This document shows positions 1-7,399 of a stretch of 64,000 bases of DNA, one piece after another. Made by a program: the position numbers and the translations under genes. The first letter of the stretch is position 1; every line of letters starts with the position of its first letter. Below the pieces are notes generated by a model. The model was not told where the DNA came from. It ran no database searches and was given only the letters and a program-made list of their open reading frames with translations. Source of the stretch: Bacillota bacterium. GTDB taxonomy: Bacteria; Bacillota; Clostridia; Christensenellales; SZUA-584. The stretch spans positions 62,001 through 126,000 of the forward strand of contig JAEZKQ010000030.1 of assembly GCA_023436115.1 (NCBI GenBank), in the 5' to 3' direction.

Positions 1-3
1 ATT

Positions 4-1434
4 ATGCGAAATTTAACCATGCTGACGGATTTATATCAGCTGACAATGATGTATGGTTACCATAAGTTCGGGATGTCTCATAAGCAGGCTGTATTTGATC
101 TGTTTTATAGAAAATCGGCTTTCGACAGTGCTTATGCAATCGCCGCAGGCTTGGAACAGGTCATAGAATTTATTAACAATCTGCATTTTTCTGATGAAGA
201 CATTGCCTATTTACGCTCCCTTTCTCTGTTTGACGAAGGCTTCTTAACGCTTCTCAAAGAGTTTACATTCACCGGCGAGATTTATGCGGTCAAAGAGGGA
301 ACAGTCGTGTTCCCCTTTGAACCGCTGATACGTGTGAAAGCGCCTATTATGGAAGCGCAGCTTATTGAAACAGCCATGCTTAACCTGATAAACCATCAAA
401 CACTGATTGCCACCAAGGCATCCAGAGTTGTTTATGCGGCCGAAGGCAGCAGCGTTCTGGAGTTTGGCTTGCGCCGTGCCCAAGGGCCGGATGCGGGCAT
501 CTACGGTGCCAGAGCTGCTATTATCGGCGGCTGTTCATCAACATCCAATGTGATGACGGGAGAGTTATACGACATCCCGGCCAAAGGCACGCATGCGCAC
601 AGCTGGGTGATGAGTTTTCCGCAGGAGATTGACGCGTTTCGTGCGTATGCAGAAATTTTTCCGGATTCATGCCTATTACTGGTGGATACATATGATACGC
701 TTAAAAGCGGTGTTCCCAACGCTATCAAGGTTTTTGAGGAGCTCCGCGCTAAAGGGCATACACCGATCGGCATCCGTCTTGATTCGGGCGACCTTGCCTA
801 TTTAAGTAAAAAAGCGAGAGTTATGCTGGATAATGCGGGTTTTCCCGACGCAAAAATATTCGCTTCGAGCGATATAGACGAATGGCTGATACGCGATATG
901 AAGCTGCAGGGAGCCAAGATCGACGTTTGGGGCGTGGGCACAAAGCTGATTACAGCCGACGGCTGTCCGGCTCTGGGCGGCGTTTATAAGCTGGCCGCTG
1001 AGATATCGGATGGGCAGATCGTGCCGAAAATTAAAGTCAGCGACAATGTCGAAAAAATCACCAATCCGGGGTATAAAAAAACTGTTCGCCTTTATGACAA
1101 TACGACACAAAAAGCGATTGCCGATTTAATTATGCTGGATGAAGAAGTGATCGATGAGACGCAGCCGCTGGTTATTTTCCATCCTGTAGACACATGGAAA
1201 CGTATGAGACTTACAAACTATCATGCGAAAGAAATGCTCATACCCGTCTATGTTGACGGAAAGCAGGTGTATGAATCACCGCCTTTGATGGAGATACAAG
1301 CCTATGCAAAGCAGGATCTCGATACTTTCTGGGACGAGATCAAGCGTGTTGTAAATCCGCAGGAATATAAAGTTGACCTGTCTTACAAGCTTTACGATTT
1401 AAAGAAAACGCTGCTGGAGCAATGGGCAAACTAG
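4..1434 (+). CDS. pncB: Nicotinate phosphoribosyltransferase
   Basis: Converts nicotinate and PRPP to nicotinate mononucleotide in the cytoplasmic NAD salvage (Preiss-Handler) pathway. The 476-residue product has the usual family length and start, with LTDLYQLTMMYGY at residues 7-19, FGLRRAQGPDAG near 154-165, KGTHAHSW near 194-201 and RLDSGDLAYLS near 258-268, which form the PRPP and nicotinate site. The ATG lies three bases from the window edge, so the upstream ribosome binding site and promoter cannot be seen. A clear terminator follows, so it ends its transcript. Identification is firm; only the exact start is unconfirmed. Confidence 0.95.
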   Translation: MRNLTMLTDLYQLTMMYGYHKFGMSHKQAVFDLFYRKSAFDSAYAIAAGLEQVIEFINNLHFSDEDIAYLRSLSLFDEGFLTLLKEFTFTGEIYAVKEGTVVFPFEPLIRVKAPIMEAQLIETAMLNLINHQTLIATKASRVVYAAEGSSVLEFGLRRAQGPDAGIYGARAAIIGGCSSTSNVMTGELYDIPAKGTHAHSWVMSFPQEIDAFRAYAEIFPDSCLLLVDTYDTLKSGVPNAIKVFEELRAKGHTPIGIRLDSGDLAYLSKKARVMLDNAGFPDAKIFASSDIDEWLIRDMKLQGAKIDVWGVGTKLITADGCPALGGVYKLAAEISDGQIVPKIKVSDNVEKITNPGYKKTVRLYDNTTQKAIADLIMLDEEVIDETQPLVIFHPVDTWKRMRLTNYHAKEMLIPVYVDGKQVYESPPLMEIQAYAKQDLDTFWDEIKRVVNPQEYKVDLSYKLYDLKKTLLEQWAN

Positions 1435-1470
1435 ACCTGACTTTTTGCTAAAATAAGACGCAACCATCCG

Positions 1471-1517
1471 CACCGTCCGACATTATTCAAATACCGGACG
1501 GTGCTATTCTTTTTTTA
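1471..1517 (+). terminator. Rho-independent terminator after pncB
   Basis: A perfect 9-bp stem, CACCGTCCG (1471-1479) with CGGACGGTG (1495-1503), is followed by a T-rich tract. It separates pncB from the DivIVA-like gene, whose ribosome binding site starts only a few bases later. Confidence 0.85.
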
Positions 1518-1537
1518 CTAAAAGGAGGGTGGTCTTA

Positions 1538-1999
1538 ATGAACAATTTGAAAAAGAGCATTATGGGAAAATATAATGCCGCCGACGTAGACAGGTTGTTG
1601 TTAAAAGTGAGGAACGATTATGAGCTGTGTTTAAAAGAACAAAAAGAGAGGATCATTTCGCTTCGTAATGAGAACAGAGAGCTTGCGCAAACGCTGGCAG
1701 GATTCCGCAGCAATGAGCAGTACATTATCGGGGCCATTACGCGTGCGGAGGAGACAGCACAAGCGATACTGAATCAGGCGAAAGTACAGGCCGACGAGAT
1801 TTTAGAGCAAGCCAAACGTGAACAGCAACAAATAAAAACAGCCGTAGAAGGCTGTTATGAAAAGCTCCAAAGGCTCAGGATTACAAGCGAAGATATTTAT
1901 CGCGCTGTCACCAAAGCGGTGGGCGAGCAGGAGGAATTGGGAAGAGGCGTCAACAATGTGCGGCCTTTTATCAGCTTATACGAAAGCTCCAATGTATAA
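1538..1999 (+). CDS. DivIVA-like coiled-coil protein
   Basis: Small cytoplasmic protein of 153 residues, nearly all predicted helical coiled coil. The N-terminus (KKSIMGKYNAADVDRLL) resembles the DivIVA/GpsB motif in which a short segment precedes a D-x-(F/V)-D turn and a long coiled coil; a heptad-rich stretch with AILNQAKVQADEILEQAKRE lies mid-protein, as in DivIVA-domain proteins of septum or pole assembly. The ATG at 1538 is chosen because AAAGGAGGG at 1521-1529 sits 8 bases upstream; the GTG at 1529 would overlap that site. It is flanked by terminators on both sides and so is probably monocistronic. The DivIVA assignment rests on pattern only; a role in division or polar organisation is inference. 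Confidence 0.6.
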   Translation: MNNLKKSIMGKYNAADVDRLLLKVRNDYELCLKEQKERIISLRNENRELAQTLAGFRSNEQYIIGAITRAEETAQAILNQAKVQADEILEQAKREQQQIKTAVEGCYEKLQRLRITSEDIYRAVTKAVGEQEELGRGVNNVRPFISLYESSNV

Positions 2000-2043
2000 A
2001 GCGAAAGTCCGTCTTGTTAGGGATATGATTACATAGGTCTAAA

Positions 2044-2083
2044 GAAACGGTTCGGTCTTAATTGAACCGAACCGTTTCTTTTT
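2044..2083 (+). terminator. Rho-independent terminator
   Basis: A 13-bp perfect stem, GAAACGGTTCGGT (2044-2056) with ACCGAACCGTTTC (2066-2078), is followed by TTTTTAT. It ends the DivIVA-like transcript. Confidence 0.9.
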
Positions 2084-2230
2084 ATAGAAAGGAGCTCTTT
2101 GATTAACATCTGAATATGTCCACAGATCTTTGCATGGCTTAACAGTATGGCATCTATACTCACCAGTAATGCAAAATAGAGCTCATGTTGTAAACAATTA
2201 TCGAATCACTATGCAATATATGACTATCGA

Positions 2231-2239
2231 TGATATAAT
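2231..2239 (+). promoter_or_regulatory. Extended -10 promoter for the LuxR-type gene
   Basis: TGATATAAT matches the extended -10 pattern TGnTATAAT. No good -35 hexamer is seen 17 bases upstream, which is tolerated for extended -10 promoters. It lies about 30 bases before the TTG start at 2271. Confidence 0.4.
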
Positions 2240-2270
2240 TTTTGTAATCTATATATCGGAGGCAATATCG

Positions 2271-3212
2271 TTGAGCATCATTTTTGACGCCATTCAGTTT
2301 GTGGAGACTTCGTTACTGTTCTCCGCCTTTTTCTTTTCAATGGTGATGTTTATAAGAACGAAGGACAGATTTGCGAGGCGCACGCTGATGGTGCTGCTGC
2401 CGGTCGCAACGCTGCTTTTTATATCATATATGTTTGGTATCAATATGCGTAACCACGGCGCTGAGGCCGAAGCAATATCATGGCTCACGCCGCTGCTTGC
2501 GTTGTTGGTTATCGCCCTCATTATGCTCTCGATTCTTGCTGCCTGCTTTTATGTGATACAGCTCTTTCCCATTTCGCAAAGAAAAAAACGTATAGCACTT
2601 TTAAGCGCAAGTATATTAACCGGCATACTGCTCATCATCACGGCTATTCTTGTGATGTATATGTCCAGGGCTGACCTGACACAATCGATTGTCAATGCAC
2701 TTTGGGCTTTTTACCCGCTTTGCTCTATCGCTCTTTTTATCGAAGCTGTGGCGCTGGCCGGTATGTACCGTAAAATTTCGGATGTCCATAACCGAAAGCT
2801 TGCACGATACTTCCTGATTGCTTTTTTGCCCCAGATCGCGTTTTCCATACTTGATTTTATGCTGTTGCGCAATATATCGTTTCAGCTGACCCATCTTTCC
2901 TACGCAATTTTTTCGGTATTTGTGTTTGTTGACCTATGCGCCTATTTCTTTAAATATTACAGCCGCGAGCTTGATATATCCCCCAAAAAAGAAGACTTAA
3001 AAGAAAAATACGCGCTGTCAGACAGGGAGTACGAGGTGGTCGAGCTGCTGGCAAAAGGCATGTCGAATCAGGTCATTTGCGAAACGCTTTTTATCAGCGT
3101 TAATACAGTCAAATCACACATCAAAAGAATTTACAGTAAGCTTCATATCAGCAACCGTTTGCAGCTTATCAATCTGCTGGGCAACGGTCATGCTCAAAAC
3201 AAAAGCGAATAA
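2271..3212 (+). CDS. Membrane-bound LuxR-family transcriptional regulator
   Basis: Predicted membrane protein with a C-terminal DNA-binding domain, 313 residues from the chosen TTG. The first ~225 residues hold about seven hydrophobic spans; the last ~65 are a LuxR-type helix-turn-helix (LSDREYEVVELLAKGMSN, then NTVKSHIKRIYSKL). This layout is known from LuxR regulators with an integral-membrane sensor in Actinobacteria and Clostridia. TTG at 2271 is preferred because GGAGG at 2258-2262 is well placed; an open frame extends upstream to 2130 but has no ribosome site and crosses the probable promoter. It precedes the MMPL exporter operon, which could be its target, but that is inference. The ligand is unknown. 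Confidence 0.75.
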   Translation: MSIIFDAIQFVETSLLFSAFFFSMVMFIRTKDRFARRTLMVLLPVATLLFISYMFGINMRNHGAEAEAISWLTPLLALLVIALIMLSILAACFYVIQLFPISQRKKRIALLSASILTGILLIITAILVMYMSRADLTQSIVNALWAFYPLCSIALFIEAVALAGMYRKISDVHNRKLARYFLIAFLPQIAFSILDFMLLRNISFQLTHLSYAIFSVFVFVDLCAYFFKYYSRELDISPKKEDLKEKYALSDREYEVVELLAKGMSNQVICETLFISVNTVKSHIKRIYSKLHISNRLQLINLLGNGHAQNKSE

Positions 3213-3231
3213 AGACTAATCACAAAAGTGA

Positions 3232-3460
3232 GTGATGCCAGACTATCAAATAGTACAGATAAATTCGCGGGCAAGACGGGCTATGCATCACCCCAAAAAT
3301 GCTTACTTTTTTTGGGCTCCGTACCCGCGGTGCCCACACATTGAGGTTTTGCGTGTTCTGAGTAATGCTCGGAACAAGGCCAAGCGAACAAAACAAGGAA
3401 ACCGAAGGTTTCTCGACAAGCTGCATTCACCCTAACGGGTGATAGTAAAATCACCCGTTA
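3232..3460 (+). other. Structured intergenic element, possible RNA or repeat
   Basis: The 337-base gap between the LuxR-type gene and the MMPL gene holds no convincing gene but is rich in complementary segments. GTGATGC (3232-3238) pairs with GCATCAC (3285-3291); CGCGGG (3266-3271) with CCCGCG (3324-3329); CCCAAAAA (3292-3299) with TTTTTGGG (3309-3316); and TAACGGGTGA (3433-3442) with TCACCCGTTA (3451-3460). The first two pairings cross each other, so they would form a pseudoknot or be mutually exclusive. Short overlapping open frames on both strands are probably by-products. It could be a small RNA, a leader element, or a copy of an interspersed repeat. Confidence 0.4.
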
Positions 3461-3488
3461 TTAACTGAAATTGCGCTCCTCTGGGTTA

Positions 3489-3517
3489 TTGTGCCCCTCT
3501 TTTTACAGCGCTATTAT
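3489..3517 (+). promoter_or_regulatory. Promoter of the MMPL operon
   Basis: TTGTGC (3489-3494), a 17-base spacer and TATTAT (3512-3517) form a sigma-A-type promoter about 30 bases before the TTG start at 3550. Confidence 0.55.
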
Positions 3518-3549
3518 GCTCAAAGTAACAGGAAAAGGGGAGAGCACGA

Positions 3550-5628
3550 TTGGCCAGATTGTTTGAATGCGCGATCAAAAAGAAGAAAACGATTCTCATT
3601 TTATTCTTATGCGCGGCTGTAGCTTGCGCATTTTTAATGCTGGGCGTTGGACAGAACTATGATATGTCTGAGTATCTGCCAGACCAATCGGATTCAAAAA
3701 TCGGTATCGACATACTTAAGGACGAGTACAGCTATAACGGCAGCGCGCTTCTTATGCTGGAGAATAAAAGCATCGTTGAAGTTTTAGAAGCTAAAAAACA
3801 GCTTGCCGAAATAGACGGTATTGAATCTGTCGTTTGGCTGGATGATGTTGCTGATTTAAAACAGCCCGTTGAACTTATTGATGAAGAAATAAGAAACAAC
3901 TTTTACAATAATGGTAACGCGCTGATACAGCTCGTATTTACGCAGGATGATTACTCGCCTGAGACGAGAGCTGCCATCGATGAAGTGAAAGACGTTTTTG
4001 GACAGCAGACAATACTCTCGGGCAGTGCTGTTGACGCGTATATCAATGTGAGTTCCATTAACAGCAATATTATGAGCGGTGTGATGATAGCTCTAGGGAT
4101 CACTCTTGTCATACTCTTTTTAACGACGAATTCCGTTGCGGAAGTTATTCTTTTTTTGTTTACTATCGGCATTGCCATTGTGCTTAATATGGGTACGAAT
4201 ATTATTTTCGGCAAGATCTCATATATGACTTTTGCCTGTGGGGCGATACTGCAATTAGCTGTATCCATGGACTATTCCATTTTCCTGCTTCATCGCTTTG
4301 CATATGAGCGAGAAACGGAAAGCGACCCGACCAAAGCCATGGCAAACGCTCAAAAAGCCACGTTCTCGTCTATCATGTCCAGCGGTGCGACGACCATCGT
4401 CGGTTTTCTCGCGCTTATTTTTATGAGCTATACAATAGGTCTTGATATGGGGCTTGTATTGGCAAAGGGTATTGTATTCAGCCTTTTAAGTGTGATGTTG
4501 CTGCTGCCCGTGCTGGCGGTTCTGTTTGTTAAGCTCATCGACAAGACAAAGCATAAGCCTTTGCTGCCTTCGCTCAAAAAGGTGCAGCATATGCTGGGCG
4601 GTAAGCTGAAATATGTGGTGTTAGGCGTGCTCATCGTGGTCGGCGTTATTAGTTTTATGGCACAGAATCGAAACGAATATATGTATTCATCCAGTAACGT
4701 GGGTGATGCGCAGCAGACACTTATGAACGAAAAAGTTAAGAATACGTTTGGTGAAAGCAACAATTTTGTGGTGTTGGTGCCGCGCGGAAGCGAGACGGAT
4801 GAGTATGAGATGGTTCAAGCCCTTGATGAACTCTCCGATGTAAAAAGTGTTCAGGGGATTTATGCGTTCATTGATCCGGCTACACCGCAAGAAATTGTGC
4901 CGGACTATCTTCAGGAACAATTTTTAAGCGAAAGCTATTCACGGTATATCGTTGAAGTCGACACGGAGATAGAAAGTGAGGCATCGTTGCAGGCTGTTGA
5001 GCAGTTAAGGCAAGTTGTTAACGTGTATTACGAAGATGGCTATGTGACGGGAGCTTCTCCGGTTATTTACGACATTGCTCATGCGACATCCGGAGACTTT
5101 TCTCTTGTGACAATACTGTCTATCATTTTTGTAGGCATTATTGTGCTTATCACGTTTAAATCGATAAGCATCCCGATCATATTGCTTTTTATCATTCAGA
5201 CATCGATCTGGATCAACATGGCGGTGCCATATTTTGAGGGTACACCTATGATTTTTATTGGGTATATGATCATCAGTTCTGTCCAGCTCGGCGCGACAAT
5301 CGACTACGCCATACTGATGACAACTTATTATCGGGAAGGAAGGCTGACGCTAAATAAACGCGAAGCATCTGAATATGCTGTTGAAAAGGCGGGTGCGTCT
5401 ATTATGGTGTCGGCTCTTGTTCTGGCGGCGGCCGGATTTGTGGTGGCAGGAACGTTTACGCAGGAAGCGATGGCGCAGCTGGGGACACTAATAGGAAGAG
5501 GCGCGCTGCTTTCCGGCTTCTTAACCATATTCGTATTGCCTCAATTGCTGATATTGCTGGACGCGGTCATAGAAAAAACAACATTGAAGCAGAGCTTATG
5601 GAAAAGGAGACGACATAATGAAATTTAG
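3550..5628 (+). CDS. MMPL/RND-family membrane exporter
   Basis: Integral membrane transporter of 692 residues in the MMPL branch of the RND superfamily, which exports lipids, drugs or peptides using the proton gradient. Topology is the classic two-half arrangement: a hydrophobic segment near residues 13-33, a ~140-residue extracytoplasmic loop, a block of five membrane spans near 175-335, then the same pattern in the second half (span near 353-370, loop, spans near 515-680). SMDYSIFLLHRFAYE and TIDYAILMTTYYRE, the paired fourth-helix signatures, are both present. The start is TTG, with GGGGAG at 3537-3542. Together with the coupled downstream gene it forms an operon. The substrate cannot be told from sequence. 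Confidence 0.88.
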   Translation: MARLFECAIKKKKTILILFLCAAVACAFLMLGVGQNYDMSEYLPDQSDSKIGIDILKDEYSYNGSALLMLENKSIVEVLEAKKQLAEIDGIESVVWLDDVADLKQPVELIDEEIRNNFYNNGNALIQLVFTQDDYSPETRAAIDEVKDVFGQQTILSGSAVDAYINVSSINSNIMSGVMIALGITLVILFLTTNSVAEVILFLFTIGIAIVLNMGTNIIFGKISYMTFACGAILQLAVSMDYSIFLLHRFAYERETESDPTKAMANAQKATFSSIMSSGATTIVGFLALIFMSYTIGLDMGLVLAKGIVFSLLSVMLLLPVLAVLFVKLIDKTKHKPLLPSLKKVQHMLGGKLKYVVLGVLIVVGVISFMAQNRNEYMYSSSNVGDAQQTLMNEKVKNTFGESNNFVVLVPRGSETDEYEMVQALDELSDVKSVQGIYAFIDPATPQEIVPDYLQEQFLSESYSRYIVEVDTEIESEASLQAVEQLRQVVNVYYEDGYVTGASPVIYDIAHATSGDFSLVTILSIIFVGIIVLITFKSISIPIILLFIIQTSIWINMAVPYFEGTPMIFIGYMIISSVQLGATIDYAILMTTYYREGRLTLNKREASEYAVEKAGASIMVSALVLAAAGFVVAGTFTQEAMAQLGTLIGRGALLSGFLTIFVLPQLLILLDAVIEKTTLKQSLWKRRRHNEI

Positions 5629-5719
5629 GAGTTTTGGAGAGCCTGTTATTACAATGATGGTTCGCGCGTATTTGGCCACTTCTAAGATAAAAGTCAATTG
5701 GAGGGAGGAAGCGCAATGA
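5618..5719 (+). CDS. Small ORF linking the MMPL and heptad-repeat genes
   Basis: A 33-codon open frame begins with ATG inside the last codons of the MMPL gene, behind a good AAGGAG site (5603-5608), and its TGA overlaps the ATG of the next gene in an ATGA arrangement. The predicted peptide begins MKFRSFGEPVITMMVRAY and is basic with a short hydrophobic patch. The overlaps at both ends are what translational coupling looks like. It may be a real microprotein, a coupling leader only, or the residue of a longer gene. Nothing in its sequence is recognisable. Confidence 0.35.
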   Translation: MKFRSFGEPVITMMVRAYLATSKIKVNWREEAQ

Positions 5720-7332
5720 AGCTTAAAAAATGGGTGCTTACGGCTGCGTCGATCGTTTTAAGCTTTGTGCTGTTTACTTCGACAGCAATGGCGCAGAATA
5801 CGGGGAAAACGGAAACGGTTTATGCGGCACTGAACAATGATGGAAGCGTCAAAAACATTTATGTGGTGAACTGGCTCTATGGCAGTTATACTGACTATGG
5901 TACATATGAACAGATTAAAAACCTTTCCACGCTTTCCGAACCCGTCATTGAGGGAGATAAGATCAGCTTCCCTGATGCACCCGGCACAGGCGGGCTGTAT
6001 TATCAAGGGATGATGACGGGCGAGCTGCCATTGACATTTGATATTGATTATTATATTGACGGCCAAGCTATAGACGCTAATCAACTCGCTGGGGCAAACG
6101 GGCATTTAAAAATTGAGGTACACTATGCGGCAAATGAACGCTGCGATAAAACCGTGCGTGACGGTCTTATGGCGCAAGTTGCGGCTGTGTTCAGCTCACA
6201 GACAGCTTCGAATGTACGCTGCGACGGTGCGACGATAGTGACAGTGGGAAGCGCGGTCAATATAAACGCTGTGATATTGCCCGGAGAAAACGGTACGATT
6301 GTGATGGAATCGGATGTGAACAACTTTGAAATGGACCCGATGACAATCACGCTGCTGAAAGGTGCATTTTCTCTATCCGGCGTGACTGAAAGTATCGGCG
6401 AGCTGGAAGACGGCATGGACGATATGATAGACGGCGCGGATGAACTCGTTGACGGCACGTCTTCACTGAAAGACGGTATGAAAACGCTGGCCGGAAGCGT
6501 CGGAAAGCTGAGTAAAGGTCTTAACTCACTGGGAGCATCCGGTGTGCTTATCGACGACGGTATCACGCAATACGGCGCAGCATTGGATAAATACTTATCT
6601 GGTGTGAAGGATTTAAAACCTGCGTCAGCACAAATACGCACAGGTTTGGAATCGCTTGCAGCAAACGGCGCGTCGGCTGCGGAAGGGGTGGCAGATGTCG
6701 ATGGCGGTCTTTCCAATCTGCTGTCCTCAAGCGCGGAGCTTAAAACGCTGGCTAAGTCTCTGGCCGGCAGTCTGGATGCATCTACGAAAATGCTTGCCGA
6801 AGAAACGCTGGCATTTATAAACGCAGTGGAAAGGATGTCGGGTGGTTTGTCTTCTGCGAGCAACGGACTTGACGACTTCACAGCCGGCGTCAGTAAAGCG
6901 GCTCAGGGCTTGGCTGCGTTCGATGATGGTGTTGCGCAGCTTGCGGAAAATGCGGATCATATAAAGGGCGGATTAAGTGACGTTAAAAGCGGCTTTGCTG
7001 CCTATAAAGACGGTGTGAGTAAAAGTGCGAACGGTATTTCAAAGATATATTCATCGCTTAAGGGGCTGCCTTCGGATATTCAGGATCTGATCGACGGGCA
7101 AATTGAGTTTAAAGACGGCATTGTGAGCGCTAAGGATGGTGTCACGCAGGCCACGGAACATTTTAAAGACGATGGACAGCCGGCTGTTTCGTTTGCATCG
7201 CCGAAAAACCATCCCGATTCCGTACAGTATATTTTAACAACGCCGGGCATTGACATCAAAAAAGCACCGAAAGCAGCGGAACAAAAGAAGGAGGAAGACT
7301 TTTTTTCGCGTCTTGCCGATCTGTTTAGCTGA
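5716..7332 (+). CDS. Secreted YhgE/Pip-type heptad-repeat protein
   Basis: Exported 538-residue protein. The start at 5716 follows GGAGGGAGG (5701-5709) and begins a signal peptide (MKLKKWVLTAASIVL, likely cut after TAMA near residue 26). Residues ~220-480 are low-complexity repeats with Leu/Gly at heptad spacing (DGADELVDGTSSLKDG and many relatives), as in the X-x-Leu-x-x-Gly region of YhgE/Pip proteins. Unlike full YhgE/Pip proteins it lacks the six membrane spans and ends in a charged tail. Its coupling to the MMPL gene suggests an extracytoplasmic adaptor for the exporter, because in other Bacillota MMPL and heptad-repeat proteins often occur together. Function is inference. Confidence 0.7.
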   Translation: MKLKKWVLTAASIVLSFVLFTSTAMAQNTGKTETVYAALNNDGSVKNIYVVNWLYGSYTDYGTYEQIKNLSTLSEPVIEGDKISFPDAPGTGGLYYQGMMTGELPLTFDIDYYIDGQAIDANQLAGANGHLKIEVHYAANERCDKTVRDGLMAQVAAVFSSQTASNVRCDGATIVTVGSAVNINAVILPGENGTIVMESDVNNFEMDPMTITLLKGAFSLSGVTESIGELEDGMDDMIDGADELVDGTSSLKDGMKTLAGSVGKLSKGLNSLGASGVLIDDGITQYGAALDKYLSGVKDLKPASAQIRTGLESLAANGASAAEGVADVDGGLSNLLSSSAELKTLAKSLAGSLDASTKMLAEETLAFINAVERMSGGLSSASNGLDDFTAGVSKAAQGLAAFDDGVAQLAENADHIKGGLSDVKSGFAAYKDGVSKSANGISKIYSSLKGLPSDIQDLIDGQIEFKDGIVSAKDGVTQATEHFKDDGQPAVSFASPKNHPDSVQYILTTPGIDIKKAPKAAEQKKEEDFFSRLADLFS

Positions 7333-7353
7333 TGTCTATATAGGATAAAATAG

Positions 7354-7396
7354 CTCCCGCCTTCGCATAATAAGCTTGCGAGGTCGGGAGTTTTTT
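7354..7396 (+). terminator. Terminator between heptad-repeat gene and lonB
   Basis: CTCCCG (7354-7359) pairs with CGGGAG (7385-7390), extended inward by CTTCGCA/TGCGAGG with a bulge, followed by TTTTTT. The 3' arm is also the only purine-rich site in front of the lonB start at 7400. Confidence 0.75.
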
Positions 7397-7399
7397 AAT

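Noticed and set aside
3338..3351. A 14-base match (ACATTGAGGTTTTG) with the gapA coding sequence at 39556-39569
   Set aside because: It lies in an unrelated coding context and no neighbouring bases match; taken as chance.
3220..3435. Two overlapping small open frames on opposite strands after the LuxR-type gene
   Set aside because: Both cross the structured segment, neither has a ribosome site, and the pairing pattern explains the sequence better.
6123..6881. A 252-codon minus-strand open frame opposite the heptad-repeat gene
   Set aside because: It is a shadow of a strongly biased repeat-rich gene; Ser/Pro-rich low-complexity translation, no ribosome site, no family pattern.
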